From positions 1 to 26,509 of IMG/VR virus record IMGVR_UViG_3300021960_000434: a stretch of DNA of 26,509 nt, one strand, 5' to 3'. The DNA comes from a virus. Made by a program: the position numbers and the translations under genes. Below, in pieces: positions 14,492-21,467 of the stretch; position 1 is the first letter of the stretch; each line of letters opens with the position of its first letter. The notes under the pieces are model-generated. The model did not search any database. It had not been told where the DNA came from and saw only the letters and a program-made list of their open reading frames with translations.

Positions 14492-16105
14492 TTATCCTTT
14501 AACCTGTCTAGGTTGATATTTATATCCGATGCTGTTAATACCCCACAACTGCCCTAATGGACCATTAAATTCCAATTGAACAGTTTGGGCTAAACCCAAA
14601 TTGTTTCCAGTAATCAGCAAAGAACTAATAGCACCACTAGACCAATTCTCTCCCCAGTTACTAGACCCCCAAACCATACCTAACTCGTCTGGAGATTGAA
14701 CCAAATTGAACGTTCTACGTTCATTACCTTCCGCTTCATCAAAATCGTGATAAACTTTAACACCAATAGTTTGATTCACCGCAGATTGTTTAATAACAAA
14801 CTCTGGACGGCGAAACATCTTACGTTGCGTATACGAACCAGCATCAAACCACTTAGTACGATACCTGCTAGTATAAGAAGCATCGCTACCAGTAATATTA
14901 TCAAAATCTTGGTCATACATATCAACCTGCAAAACATAAGGCAAAGTTGGATGAGTTAACAAACGGTATTCAACATTAGACGCATTATGCCAATTACATC
15001 CAGCAGTCAAACCCTTACCGTCTGCAGTTGAAAACTGCATCCAAGAACCCCTAGCACCAATAGTCGGGTCATAAACAAAATTAACGGTACTATTGGCTAC
15101 ACTACCAGTTTTAGTGTATGCTGCAGAAACCCACAACCGTTGACCAATCCAACTCAAATGAAAACCATCTTCAACACCAACAGTAATATAATCCAACTCA
15201 ATAATAGGTCTAAGGTTTTCAAAAATGTCCGTAATACTGGAACCATTATAATAATATACGCCCTCGGGATTAGAAAAGAAATACACACCTTTATCGCTGA
15301 CAGCAAGATTATGCGGTGTATCAATACCCAAATTGCTAGAAACTTCCACAACTTGAAAGTTGTCGGAATCATAACCAAACAAAGCAAAAATTGCGTTCGG
15401 TTTAAAAATAATTAACTGACCAGCAACAGTAGCCAAACCAGTAATACGATTACCACCAGCATTAATCTCAATATAGTCTTCCAAAGCCCAGTTCTCAGGC
15501 GCATTTTCCAACGACCAATGCAAACGGTTCGGATAATCAACACCATCAATACGCACATTAGCCGCAAACATCTTATTAGCATGAACATGCAACAACTCCG
15601 CTGTCGGCATTTTACGTTCCGAAGTAGTTGGCGTAGTTTGCCAAGCATGCGGATTAGTTCCACTCGCTGTCAATGCTGTAGCATAAGTACTATCAGTATC
15701 CCAAACATATCCACCACTACCAGTATTGCCAGTAGCAATATAAAGTTTAGTACCCCATGGTGCAAAACTTGCGCCATGCGTACTAGTAACAACAATAGGA
15801 TTACCAGAACTATATTCCAACAAACTAAAATCAGAACCACTAGACTGATAAATTCTGGTTTCTGTAGATAACATTATGCGTGGTGTAGCACCATAAAACG
15901 GAACCAAAGATTGTGGAACCCAAGTACCAGAAACTGCTGTACTATTAATGCGGCGCATACCACCACGACTAAACACACCACCTCTAGGGTCAATTTCAAC
16001 ATTCAACATATCAGGAGATTCGTTATCAGCCAACTGAAACTGGTCGGCACGAAAGTTAAGCCCCCCAGTAAAATCTTTCAGTTCACGAACACGAACTCTA
16101 GCCAT
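14492..16105 (-). CDS. Tail nozzle protein (tail tubular protein B-like beta-propeller)
   Basis: Predicted to form the distal tube of a short tail through which DNA leaves. The start (DFTGGLNFRADQFQLADNES..MLNVEIDPRGGVFSRGGMRRIN) is characteristic of this class: a beta strand, then N..ID..G...R.G. Repeated beta-propeller-like blades follow, for example APWGTKLYIATG, ATVAGQLIIFKPNAIFALFG, VSDKGVYFFSNPEGVYYYNG and ISWIGQRLWVS-type segments. Length (537) is in the range of podovirus nozzles. It starts within the end of the adaptor gene (8-base overlap), the usual adaptor-nozzle pairing. Confidence 0.78.
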   Translation of the reverse strand: MARVRVRELKDFTGGLNFRADQFQLADNESPDMLNVEIDPRGGVFSRGGMRRINSTAVSGTWVPQSLVPFYGATPRIMLSTETRIYQSSGSDFSLLEYSSGNPIVVTSTHGASFAPWGTKLYIATGNTGSGGYVWDTDSTYATALTASGTNPHAWQTTPTTSERKMPTAELLHVHANKMFAANVRIDGVDYPNRLHWSLENAPENWALEDYIEINAGGNRITGLATVAGQLIIFKPNAIFALFGYDSDNFQVVEVSSNLGIDTPHNLAVSDKGVYFFSNPEGVYYYNGSSITDIFENLRPIIELDYITVGVEDGFHLSWIGQRLWVSAAYTKTGSVANSTVNFVYDPTIGARGSWMQFSTADGKGLTAGCNWHNASNVEYRLLTHPTLPYVLQVDMYDQDFDNITGSDASYTSRYRTKWFDAGSYTQRKMFRRPEFVIKQSAVNQTIGVKVYHDFDEAEGNERRTFNLVQSPDELGMVWGSSNWGENWSSGAISSLLITGNNLGLAQTVQLEFNGPLGQLWGINSIGYKYQPRQVKG

Positions 16106-16814
16106 TGTCCGCTAAATCCTTACCCATGTTAAGCATCCAACCCTGAAAGGTTGGACGACCAGAAGTTTGCCCCTGAGACAAACGCAAATGCCCATGACTA
16201 CTAGGTTTCATAATGTTTTCTTTAGCCAAGACAACACCTTCATCAAAAGCACGTTTATATTCCTGAGCCATAACCGTATCCTCAAGACGTTGATACACAC
16301 GACTGCAAGCATAATACACCAAGGGAAAATGCAAAGACGGACTAGCATCCACAGCACCACCACTAGTAACCCAATCAATTGGTTCACGATAAGCACGAAC
16401 ATTCAAAGTACGAACATTGTTCGGTTTGGGAAACAAATGAATTTTGCCTTCCCAAATAGAATAAAACAAAGGGTCACCAGAAGTATCGTATGAACCAATA
16501 TACGTGTTTTCCGCCATATCATGTCCAACCATCTCTAAACGCAACCCAGTACCCGTAGGGTCAACAATAGAAATAATCTGACCAATAGGGTCAGCGGTGA
16601 AAGCACTAATGGTGTATTCTCGTTGCTCGGCAACAGTATTGAAAGTAAACGACTTCTCTAGGAAAGACCAGCGTTTTTCCATATCCAATATACGGTAGTA
16701 TCCGTCACGGATATAAACATTTAATAGCGAATCTGGTAGGTCTTCTGTGTCTAGGTCTGTGATGTCACGGATAGTTTGACGCAACGTTGTTGCGGTCATT
16801 GTTGCGTATGCCAT
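16098..16814 (-). CDS. Tail adaptor (tail tubular protein A/gp11-like)
   Basis: Predicted ring protein joining portal to nozzle. The 238 residues open with a helical TLRQTIRDITDLDTEDLPDSLLNVYIRDGYYRILDMEKRW motif typical of these adaptors (T7 gp11 and P22 gp4-like fold). A beta-rich middle (REYTISAF, GQIISIVDP, KIHLFPKP..RTLNVRAYREP) and a C-terminal helix pair (LHFPLVYYACSRVYQRLED..AQEYKRAFDEGV) follow. AGAGGAG stands seven bases before the ATG. Overlap with the nozzle gene supports a joint role. Confidence 0.8.
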   Translation of the reverse strand: MAYATMTATTLRQTIRDITDLDTEDLPDSLLNVYIRDGYYRILDMEKRWSFLEKSFTFNTVAEQREYTISAFTADPIGQIISIVDPTGTGLRLEMVGHDMAENTYIGSYDTSGDPLFYSIWEGKIHLFPKPNNVRTLNVRAYREPIDWVTSGGAVDASPSLHFPLVYYACSRVYQRLEDTVMAQEYKRAFDEGVVLAKENIMKPSSHGHLRLSQGQTSGRPTFQGWMLNMGKDLADNG

Positions 16815-16816
16815 TG

Positions 16817-17065
16817 TTACTCCTCTGAATCAATTTGTTCAGCCAATTCAGCCAAATTGATAGCCTGACGGTAATGCCCGACACATAGTTCTTGCCCTTT
16901 CATACGGTTAGCGCCGCAGGTGTCGTCATTGCCCATACATTTGTTGCCCCGACCCAAATATTCGCCGCTGGCAGCAGCCAACGGCGCATCGGCAACAGCG
17001 GAAAGCCTGTAGTGGTCTACTGGTTTGCCGTATAATGCGTATGTTGGGATTGAGTTGCTCATCAT
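16817..17065 (-). CDS. Small Cys/His (zinc-finger-like) protein (82 aa)
   Basis: The central region has NKCMGNDDTCGANRMKGQ followed by ELCVGHYRQ, giving Cys43, Cys50, Cys61 and His64, a likely zinc site. Proteins with this C-x6-C...C-x2-H pattern occur among small phage structural-operon genes, but their function is unknown. The N-terminus (MMSNSIPTYALYGKPVDHYRLS) may start at either tandem ATG. AAGGAA lies somewhat far upstream. The gene sits two bases from the adaptor gene and could help in head-tail joining or bind nucleic acid. Confidence 0.6.
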   Translation of the reverse strand: MMSNSIPTYALYGKPVDHYRLSAVADAPLAAASGEYLGRGNKCMGNDDTCGANRMKGQELCVGHYRQAINLAELAEQIDSEE

Positions 17066-17083
17066 AATATGGGTATCCGTTCC

Positions 17084-17632
17084 TTAGGGTAAAAGAGATA
17101 ATATTTTTTGATATGTTTTAGTGGTTAATTTGCCAAGTCCCATATCGGTTTTTTTAAGCAATTTACCGATAGGTTTAGCAACAGCCTTAACAGGTCTATG
17201 TATGGGTTTTGTAATTTTACCCGCAACCTTCATTGCTGCCCCACCACCCTGAGGTGTATATAGTAAAGCATTAATTACGTCACCTTTGGTTCCTTTGCCA
17301 GTTAAAATATTTTCAACCTCATTATATGGTAATATCCATTCACCAATTCCGCTTGTTTTTTGACCATAAACATCATTAGCGTAAACAATTCCTGGCGCTT
17401 TTCCACTTTTTATTAAACCAGCCAACTGTGCATCCAAATTTTCTTTACCAAAACGAACAACACCAGACAAATTTACCAAATCATTAAACGGTCCCCAGCC
17501 AGGTTTTGTTTCAATAATAGATTTAGTACGTTGTTCGTAAGCCTGTTTAGGGTCATTGGCAGCAGCCATTTTAGCCAAATCCAACGCAGAATTAACTTTG
17601 CGTTTATATCGTTGGTTACGAGGAGTAACCAT
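17084..17632 (-). CDS. Hypothetical basic protein (182 aa), probable virion component
   Basis: The N-terminus is basic (MVTPRNQRYKRKVNSALDLAKM). A globular-looking middle (about 40-115, SIIETKPGWGPFNDLVNLSGVVRFG...IGEWILPYNEVENILTG) is followed by a Lys-rich amphipathic C-terminal tail (GKITKPIHRPVKAVAKPIGKLLKK). No family is recognised. GAGGAAG precedes the ATG, which overlaps the stop of the preceding 419-residue gene as TAATG. Its basic ends match the two upstream basic proteins, so all three may bind packaged DNA or the acidic inner capsid. Confidence 0.55.
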   Translation of the reverse strand: MVTPRNQRYKRKVNSALDLAKMAAANDPKQAYEQRTKSIIETKPGWGPFNDLVNLSGVVRFGKENLDAQLAGLIKSGKAPGIVYANDVYGQKTSGIGEWILPYNEVENILTGKGTKGDVINALLYTPQGGGAAMKVAGKITKPIHRPVKAVAKPIGKLLKKTDMGLGKLTTKTYQKILSLLP

Positions 17633-18891
17633 TACTTCCTCTTTGGTGCTTTAGAACCTTTTGCTTTTTTTGCTTGTTGCGCTTTATATGCAGCAAATTC
17701 TTCACGAGTCATACCAAACGCATTACGTTCAACCAAAGGCACACTAGGTTTAATATTATAACCCTCGCCAGTTTTTTGGTAAGAATCGGCACGAGCAGCC
17801 ACATCAGCAGATGTGGTTACTTTAACATCCTTAAGTTCTGCAGCAGTATACTTTTTAGATGATGGAGACAAAGGTTTAACCTTTGGACGTTTCTTTGCAT
17901 TTGCTTCTTGCGCCGCAACAAGTTTACGTTCAGAAGCCAAAGCAGACAAACGCTTCTCCCTAGCCTTAGCAGACTCAGGACCCTTCACCCTAGGACCAGT
18001 TGGTGTACCAGTACCTCTGTTTCGGGCGGCATCAGCACGTCTACGTTCCAAAGCCTCAAGACGCATCTTCATTTCTTTGTCCTGACGAACCTGATAATCC
18101 CTACGAGAATCCTTAGGTTCAGCACCTTTTCTAACTCTATCCTTTTTGGCACGGAAAGCCATTCTGCCAGCCTCAGTGTCCAACTCCTCTGGGGTCATCT
18201 TACCCAAATTCTTTAACCTAGTATCAACACCCCTAGATAGTTTATCCAAGTTTCTTTCAGCAAAAGACTTAATTTCTGATTCAACATTTTTACGAAGTGA
18301 TTTAACTTGCGCAGGACTAAGTTTACGACCATCTTTCTGATATAGTTTAATAAGTTTATAAGTTTCTGTGTTAACTTGTTTGTCTAACATGCCACCTTGG
18401 TTTGCCAATAAACGAGTCTTGAAATCAACCGAGTTCATTTTCTTTGTCAAAGAATTACTAATCAAAGGATAACCCTGTTGACGCATCATCTGCGGAGTCA
18501 TTCTTTCTTCAATTTTGCTTTTCTCTTTATTAAGGAATCGTTCTCGGTTTGCTTTCTTTTGTGCTGCTTTATCTGCTGCTCTTTTATCAGCACCCATAGC
18601 ACGGCGTTCAGCATCAGCCTGCTGGTTAGCCAAACGACGTTCCGCCTTAGTCATCGGTTTAGAAGCAGGCTTACTTGGTTTGGGGCTTACTGTCTTTGCT
18701 ATTTTGCTACTAACCTTAGGTTTTCCACCTTTGCCTAAAGCCTTTTTAACAGCAGATTTTGCTGTGCTGGCAAGTCTGCCAGCATCATCTGCAACATTTC
18801 TTGCAGCAGAGACAGCAGGTTTGCGGGCTTCTAAAAGTCGTTGAACAATAGCCTTAGCAATATCGTCCGCAGCAGAACCACCTCTAGCCAT
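17632..18891 (-). CDS. Highly basic Lys/Arg/Ala-rich protein (419 aa)
   Basis: Almost the whole protein is Lys, Arg, Ala, Glu and Ser, with Pro/Lys linkers (SPKPSKPASKPMTKAERR, 69-86) and long charged helices (ERRAMGADKRAADKAAQKKANRERF). Only about 125-200 looks partly globular (MTPQMMRQQGYPLISNSL, MLDKQVNTETYKLIKLYQKDG). The C-terminus is again Lys-rich. The first 45 residues align with the start of the next-upstream protein (IAKAIVQRLL..NVADDAGRLAS versus ILKAVMQNLK..NLADDISRIMS), implying paralogy. A role in binding packaged DNA or lining the capsid is inferred from charge and position after the capsid gene. AAAGGAT precedes the ATG, which overlaps the previous stop. Confidence 0.6.
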   Translation of the reverse strand: MARGGSAADDIAKAIVQRLLEARKPAVSAARNVADDAGRLASTAKSAVKKALGKGGKPKVSSKIAKTVSPKPSKPASKPMTKAERRLANQQADAERRAMGADKRAADKAAQKKANRERFLNKEKSKIEERMTPQMMRQQGYPLISNSLTKKMNSVDFKTRLLANQGGMLDKQVNTETYKLIKLYQKDGRKLSPAQVKSLRKNVESEIKSFAERNLDKLSRGVDTRLKNLGKMTPEELDTEAGRMAFRAKKDRVRKGAEPKDSRRDYQVRQDKEMKMRLEALERRRADAARNRGTGTPTGPRVKGPESAKAREKRLSALASERKLVAAQEANAKKRPKVKPLSPSSKKYTAAELKDVKVTTSADVAARADSYQKTGEGYNIKPSVPLVERNAFGMTREEFAAYKAQQAKKAKGSKAPKRK

Positions 18892-19508
18892 TACTTTTTA
18901 TCCTTTTTGTTTCTGTTACGACCTTTTGATGTCGCTTTACGAGCCTCAATAATATTTCCACCATATTTTTCTTCTAAAGTTGCAGCCCATTTAGCCCTGT
19001 TTGCCGCTTTGCGTTCTTCACGTTCAACGGCTTTCATTTTGTTGTATGCTTCACGTTGCTTAGCCCAATTGTCACGATTGGCTTGACGGCGGGCTTCACG
19101 TTCCATTTTATCAGCCGCACCCGATTTTGGACTCTTAGGTTTCGGACCTTTAGGTGCAGGTGTTGCAGCGCCAGCAGCAGGTGGATTTTTGCCACGACCA
19201 CTCTTAGGTGGATTCTTAGGAAATTTAGATTTTGCCGCTGAAAGCATCTCTGCTGTTGTAAGGGGTTTGTCTTTTGCCGCTGGAAGTGGGACTCTAACTG
19301 TTGTACCACTCTTAGGTGGATTTTTGGGCAACTTAGGTTTTGCTGGTTTCACTGGTTTTGCTGCTTTACCAGTCATCTCAGACATAATCCTTGAGATGTC
19401 ATCAGCCAAATTGCCACCAGCCTTAGCAACATCATCTAACACACCTGACCTTTTCAGGTTTTGCATAACTGCTTTTAAAATTTTGTCTGGGTCTGGGACC
19501 TTTGGCAT
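18891..19508 (-). CDS. Highly basic Lys/Pro/Ala-rich protein (205 aa)
   Basis: Directly follows the capsid gene and its hairpin. A helical N-terminal part (1-45) is shared with the 419-residue downstream protein. A Pro/Lys-rich linker (50-130) contains the heptapeptide KNPPKSG twice, at 62-68 and 98-104. A basic helix comes next, with two related units, ANRDNWAKQR (143-152) and ANRAKWAATL (169-178). The C-terminus (SKGRNRNKKDKK) is almost purely basic. This is what a DNA-condensing or capsid-lining protein might look like, but no known family is recognised. ACTAGGAG before the ATG gives a good ribosome-binding site. Confidence 0.6.
   Translation of the reverse strand: MPKVPDPDKILKAVMQNLKRSGVLDDVAKAGGNLADDISRIMSEMTGKAAKPVKPAKPKLPKNPPKSGTTVRVPLPAAKDKPLTTAEMLSAAKSKFPKNPPKSGRGKNPPAAGAATPAPKGPKPKSPKSGAADKMEREARRQANRDNWAKQREAYNKMKAVEREERKAANRAKWAATLEEKYGGNIIEARKATSKGRNRNKKDKK
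19198..19320. repeat. 15-bp direct repeat encoding part of KNPPKSG
   Basis: CCACTCTTAGGTGGA occurs at 19198-19212 and again at 19306-19320, 108 bases (36 codons) apart and in the same reading frame. The bases after each copy are similar but not identical. This suggests an internal duplication within the 205-residue basic protein gene, or a recombination footprint. Confidence 0.75.
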
Positions 19509-19528
19509 AAAACTCCTAGTAAATGAAA

Positions 19529-19557
19529 ATGGTAGGGGGCTTTTTTCCCCCTACCAT
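19529..19557 (-). terminator. Strong stem-loop after the capsid gene (terminator or attenuator)
   Basis: ATGGTAGGGGG (19529-19539) pairs perfectly with 19547-19557 over 11 bp around a 7-base loop. On the - strand it follows the capsid stop by about 37 bases and is trailed by TTTCATTT, a weak U-tract. It would allow partial termination or protect the capsid mRNA 3' end, while some transcription continues into the basic-protein genes. The loop is a run of six T (+ strand). Confidence 0.7.
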
Positions 19558-19593
19558 ATCACGGGTTGTTCCCAACCCACAACATAAACGCTA

Positions 19594-20532
19594 TTAAGCG
19601 GTTTTTGCTGTAAGTTTGCCTTGCTTCTTTGCGTTGCGGCAAGTGAGGTTGCCGTAGCACATAATCAAAGCATAACGTGCATCCAAGTTTTCTGGGCGCA
19701 CGAACTCTGTTTGCTGGAACCACTTACCTGAGTGACCAACAAGAGTGAGGTACTTGCTGTTGATGAAGTACATTACACCAGCGGTGCAACTTACGTCAAA
19801 CACTACAGGTGCAGCCTTGAACAGAAGGTTCTGGAAACCAGCATCTGCTGTCTTGGCATCTGTGTAGCGCAATTGTGGTTGCAACAAAGCCTCGTACTTC
19901 TCAAACAATGTTTGAGTTGTAAGCACTAGGTCTGGGTGGTCGTTACCAACAGAAACAGTGTTGTATGCTGTTGCCATCTGAGCGATGGTCAAAGCACCAG
20001 CAGTGTTTTCCTCGTATGAACGCCAGTATTCGTTGCCAGCAGTTGCACGGTTAATGTTACCGACAGTTCCCGAAGCCTCAATGAGGTTACCGAGACCGTT
20101 CCAATCCTTGCCGCTGTTGCCAGTTCCGTCTGCGTAGAACATGTCGTTGAAACCTTCACGCATTGACTCCTCAGCCTGCATGATTTTGGCTTCCAACAAG
20201 TTGATGATTTCTTGTTCGCCGTTGTTCTTTGCTTCCTCAATGCCGCTGATTGCGATTGAAGCAGCGTACTGCTTCCATTCGTATTCTGCAGCAGTGATGC
20301 CTGTTTGTGCTGTCAACGAAATGGTGTCGTAACCTGAGTACGAAGCCACTGTTGAGTTCTGTCCGTAAATAAGCGGCTCAACAATTTTTGTGCCACCGTT
20401 AAGCATACGGATGCGACCCTTTGACATAAGGTGGTTCGTCAGAACTCGGTCTGTGAACACGTTATCTGTCAATTGGTCACGATAATTTGCGAGCGTTGTT
20501 GAAAGCAACGCATCAAAATTTACGTTAGACAT
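19594..20532 (-). CDS. Major capsid protein (HK97-like fold)
   Basis: Predicted coat protein that builds the icosahedral head. The 312 residues show a common phage coat pattern: an N-terminal helix with NVFTDRVLTNHLMSKGRIRMLNGGTKIVEPLIYG (about 24-57), an E-loop/P-domain-like region, and ADGTGNSGKDWNGLGNLI (about 135-152). A long A-domain-like part follows, with HPDLVLTTQTLFEKYEALLQPQLRY and GVMYFINSKYLTLVGHSGKWF. It lies directly after the scaffold gene and uses AAAGGA for its start. Its DNA is visibly richer in G and C than its neighbours, as expected for codon adaptation in a very highly expressed gene. A strong stem-loop follows it. Confidence 0.85.
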   Translation of the reverse strand: MSNVNFDALLSTTLANYRDQLTDNVFTDRVLTNHLMSKGRIRMLNGGTKIVEPLIYGQNSTVASYSGYDTISLTAQTGITAAEYEWKQYAASIAISGIEEAKNNGEQEIINLLEAKIMQAEESMREGFNDMFYADGTGNSGKDWNGLGNLIEASGTVGNINRATAGNEYWRSYEENTAGALTIAQMATAYNTVSVGNDHPDLVLTTQTLFEKYEALLQPQLRYTDAKTADAGFQNLLFKAAPVVFDVSCTAGVMYFINSKYLTLVGHSGKWFQQTEFVRPENLDARYALIMCYGNLTCRNAKKQGKLTAKTA

Positions 20533-20564
20533 TATAATCCTTTATAATAATAGTTGTTAAATGG

Positions 20565-21341
20565 TTAATTAGCACCCATTTGACGTTTGGCGGCAGCCCA
20601 AGCCTCGGAAACTGATTTAATTGGGGCAGTCTTGTCTGTCGTAGTAGAACTGGTAGCAGAGGAACCCCCTGAAACCACACTGGCAGCCCGTTTTGCTTCA
20701 AGCACACTTTCATCTGCTTGCTTCAAACGTTCTTTCGCTGCCGTTTCTAACTTGGACTGTGCCACAATTTTATCAAAAGCCAATTGCTTATACACGCCTT
20801 CCAAATCGGTTGTATTCATACGCAAAGCGGATGACACAACCTCTTTTACATCAAAATCACTATACTTGTTTTGCAAACCCGCAATTTCTTTTTCAATTTG
20901 TTGCTGATTCTGAAATTCCTCAAATGACGCTACACGTTTATCAAGTTCACGAATCTTACGTTCCTCTGGAGTTAAAGATTCTTCATCTATCGGGTCAACC
21001 TGTGGTGCATTTTGCACACCATAATGTTGAGACAATAAACTGAGTGTCGCTGCTGGATTATTCTCTAAAGCGGCTTGAAGTGTTGAAGCAAATTCTATCT
21101 TTTCACGTTGCTGAGACAATTCTTGCGTTTTCCGAGTATAATCGGCTTGACGTTGATAACCTGCAATAGCCTCACTAAGTGGGACTTGCAATTCCTCTCC
21201 ATCTAACTTTACTGGAACTCTATGGTTAGAGTATTCCTGCACGTTCAATGTAGGTGTATCGGGTGTTTCTGTGACTACACTATCAGGTGTGGGTGACCCT
21301 TCAACTGGTTCCGCTGACTGTGTTGCGATTTCATCGCTCAT
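20565..21341 (-). CDS. Capsid scaffolding protein
   Basis: Predicted internal scaffold for procapsid assembly. The start is placed at ATG 21341-21339 because CTAGGAG stands four bases before it. The frame is open further upstream to 21446 but would then read through two stem-loops. The 258 residues show an acidic disordered N-terminus, then VPVKLDGEELQVPLSEAIAGYQRQADYTRKTQEL (about 42-75), a motif common in phage scaffolds. A long coiled-coil middle (EERKIRELDKRVASFEEFQNQQQIEKEI), a Ser/Thr-rich break and a short C-terminal basic helix (SVSEAWAAAKRQ), the likely coat-binding end, complete the protein. It lies between portal and coat genes as usual. Confidence 0.82.
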   Translation of the reverse strand: MSDEIATQSAEPVEGSPTPDSVVTETPDTPTLNVQEYSNHRVPVKLDGEELQVPLSEAIAGYQRQADYTRKTQELSQQREKIEFASTLQAALENNPAATLSLLSQHYGVQNAPQVDPIDEESLTPEERKIRELDKRVASFEEFQNQQQIEKEIAGLQNKYSDFDVKEVVSSALRMNTTDLEGVYKQLAFDKIVAQSKLETAAKERLKQADESVLEAKRAASVVSGGSSATSSTTTDKTAPIKSVSEAWAAAKRQMGAN

Positions 21342-21396
21342 ATTTCTCCTAGAATCCGTAATGGTTGTTCTAATACTATTCTGGGCGTTCCCTAGA

Positions 21397-21421
21397 CGGG
21401 GGGTATGGTGGATACCCCCCG
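21397..21421 (-). promoter_or_regulatory. GC-rich stem-loop upstream of the scaffold gene
   Basis: CGGGGGGTAT (21397-21406) pairs perfectly with 21412-21421 over 10 bp around a 5-base loop. It lies in the 126-base gap between portal and scaffold genes. No U-tract follows on either strand, so it is not a standard intrinsic terminator. An mRNA stabiliser, processing site or attenuator for the scaffold-capsid pair is more likely. Confidence 0.6.
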
Positions 21422-21429
21422 CTGGTTTA

Positions 21430-21447
21430 GATGCGTTAAAACGCATC
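21430..21447 (-). promoter_or_regulatory. Second short stem-loop in the portal-scaffold gap
   Basis: GATGCGTT (21430-21437) pairs with AACGCATC (21440-21447) around two bases; in practice this is a 7-bp stem with a four-base loop. It lies 21 bases after the portal stop on the - strand and just before the larger stem-loop. The pair of hairpins explains why this gap stays free of a gene. Its function is unknown. Confidence 0.5.
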
Positions 21448-21467
21448 CTAGAGTGTCTGGTGACCTA

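Noticed and set aside
14492-16105. Receptor-binding tail spike as identity for the 537-residue protein.
   Set aside because: The N-terminal pattern, overlap with the adaptor gene and propeller-like blades fit a nozzle better; no spike repeats seen.
19189-19587. 132-residue + strand frame across the basic protein and the hairpin.
   Set aside because: Antisense shadow of the Lys/Pro-rich gene, and it would read through the terminator-like stem.
21342-21446. N-terminal extension of the scaffold frame (start at 21446).
   Set aside because: It would translate through two perfect stem-loops and has no ribosome-binding site; the ATG at 21341 has a well-placed AGGAG.
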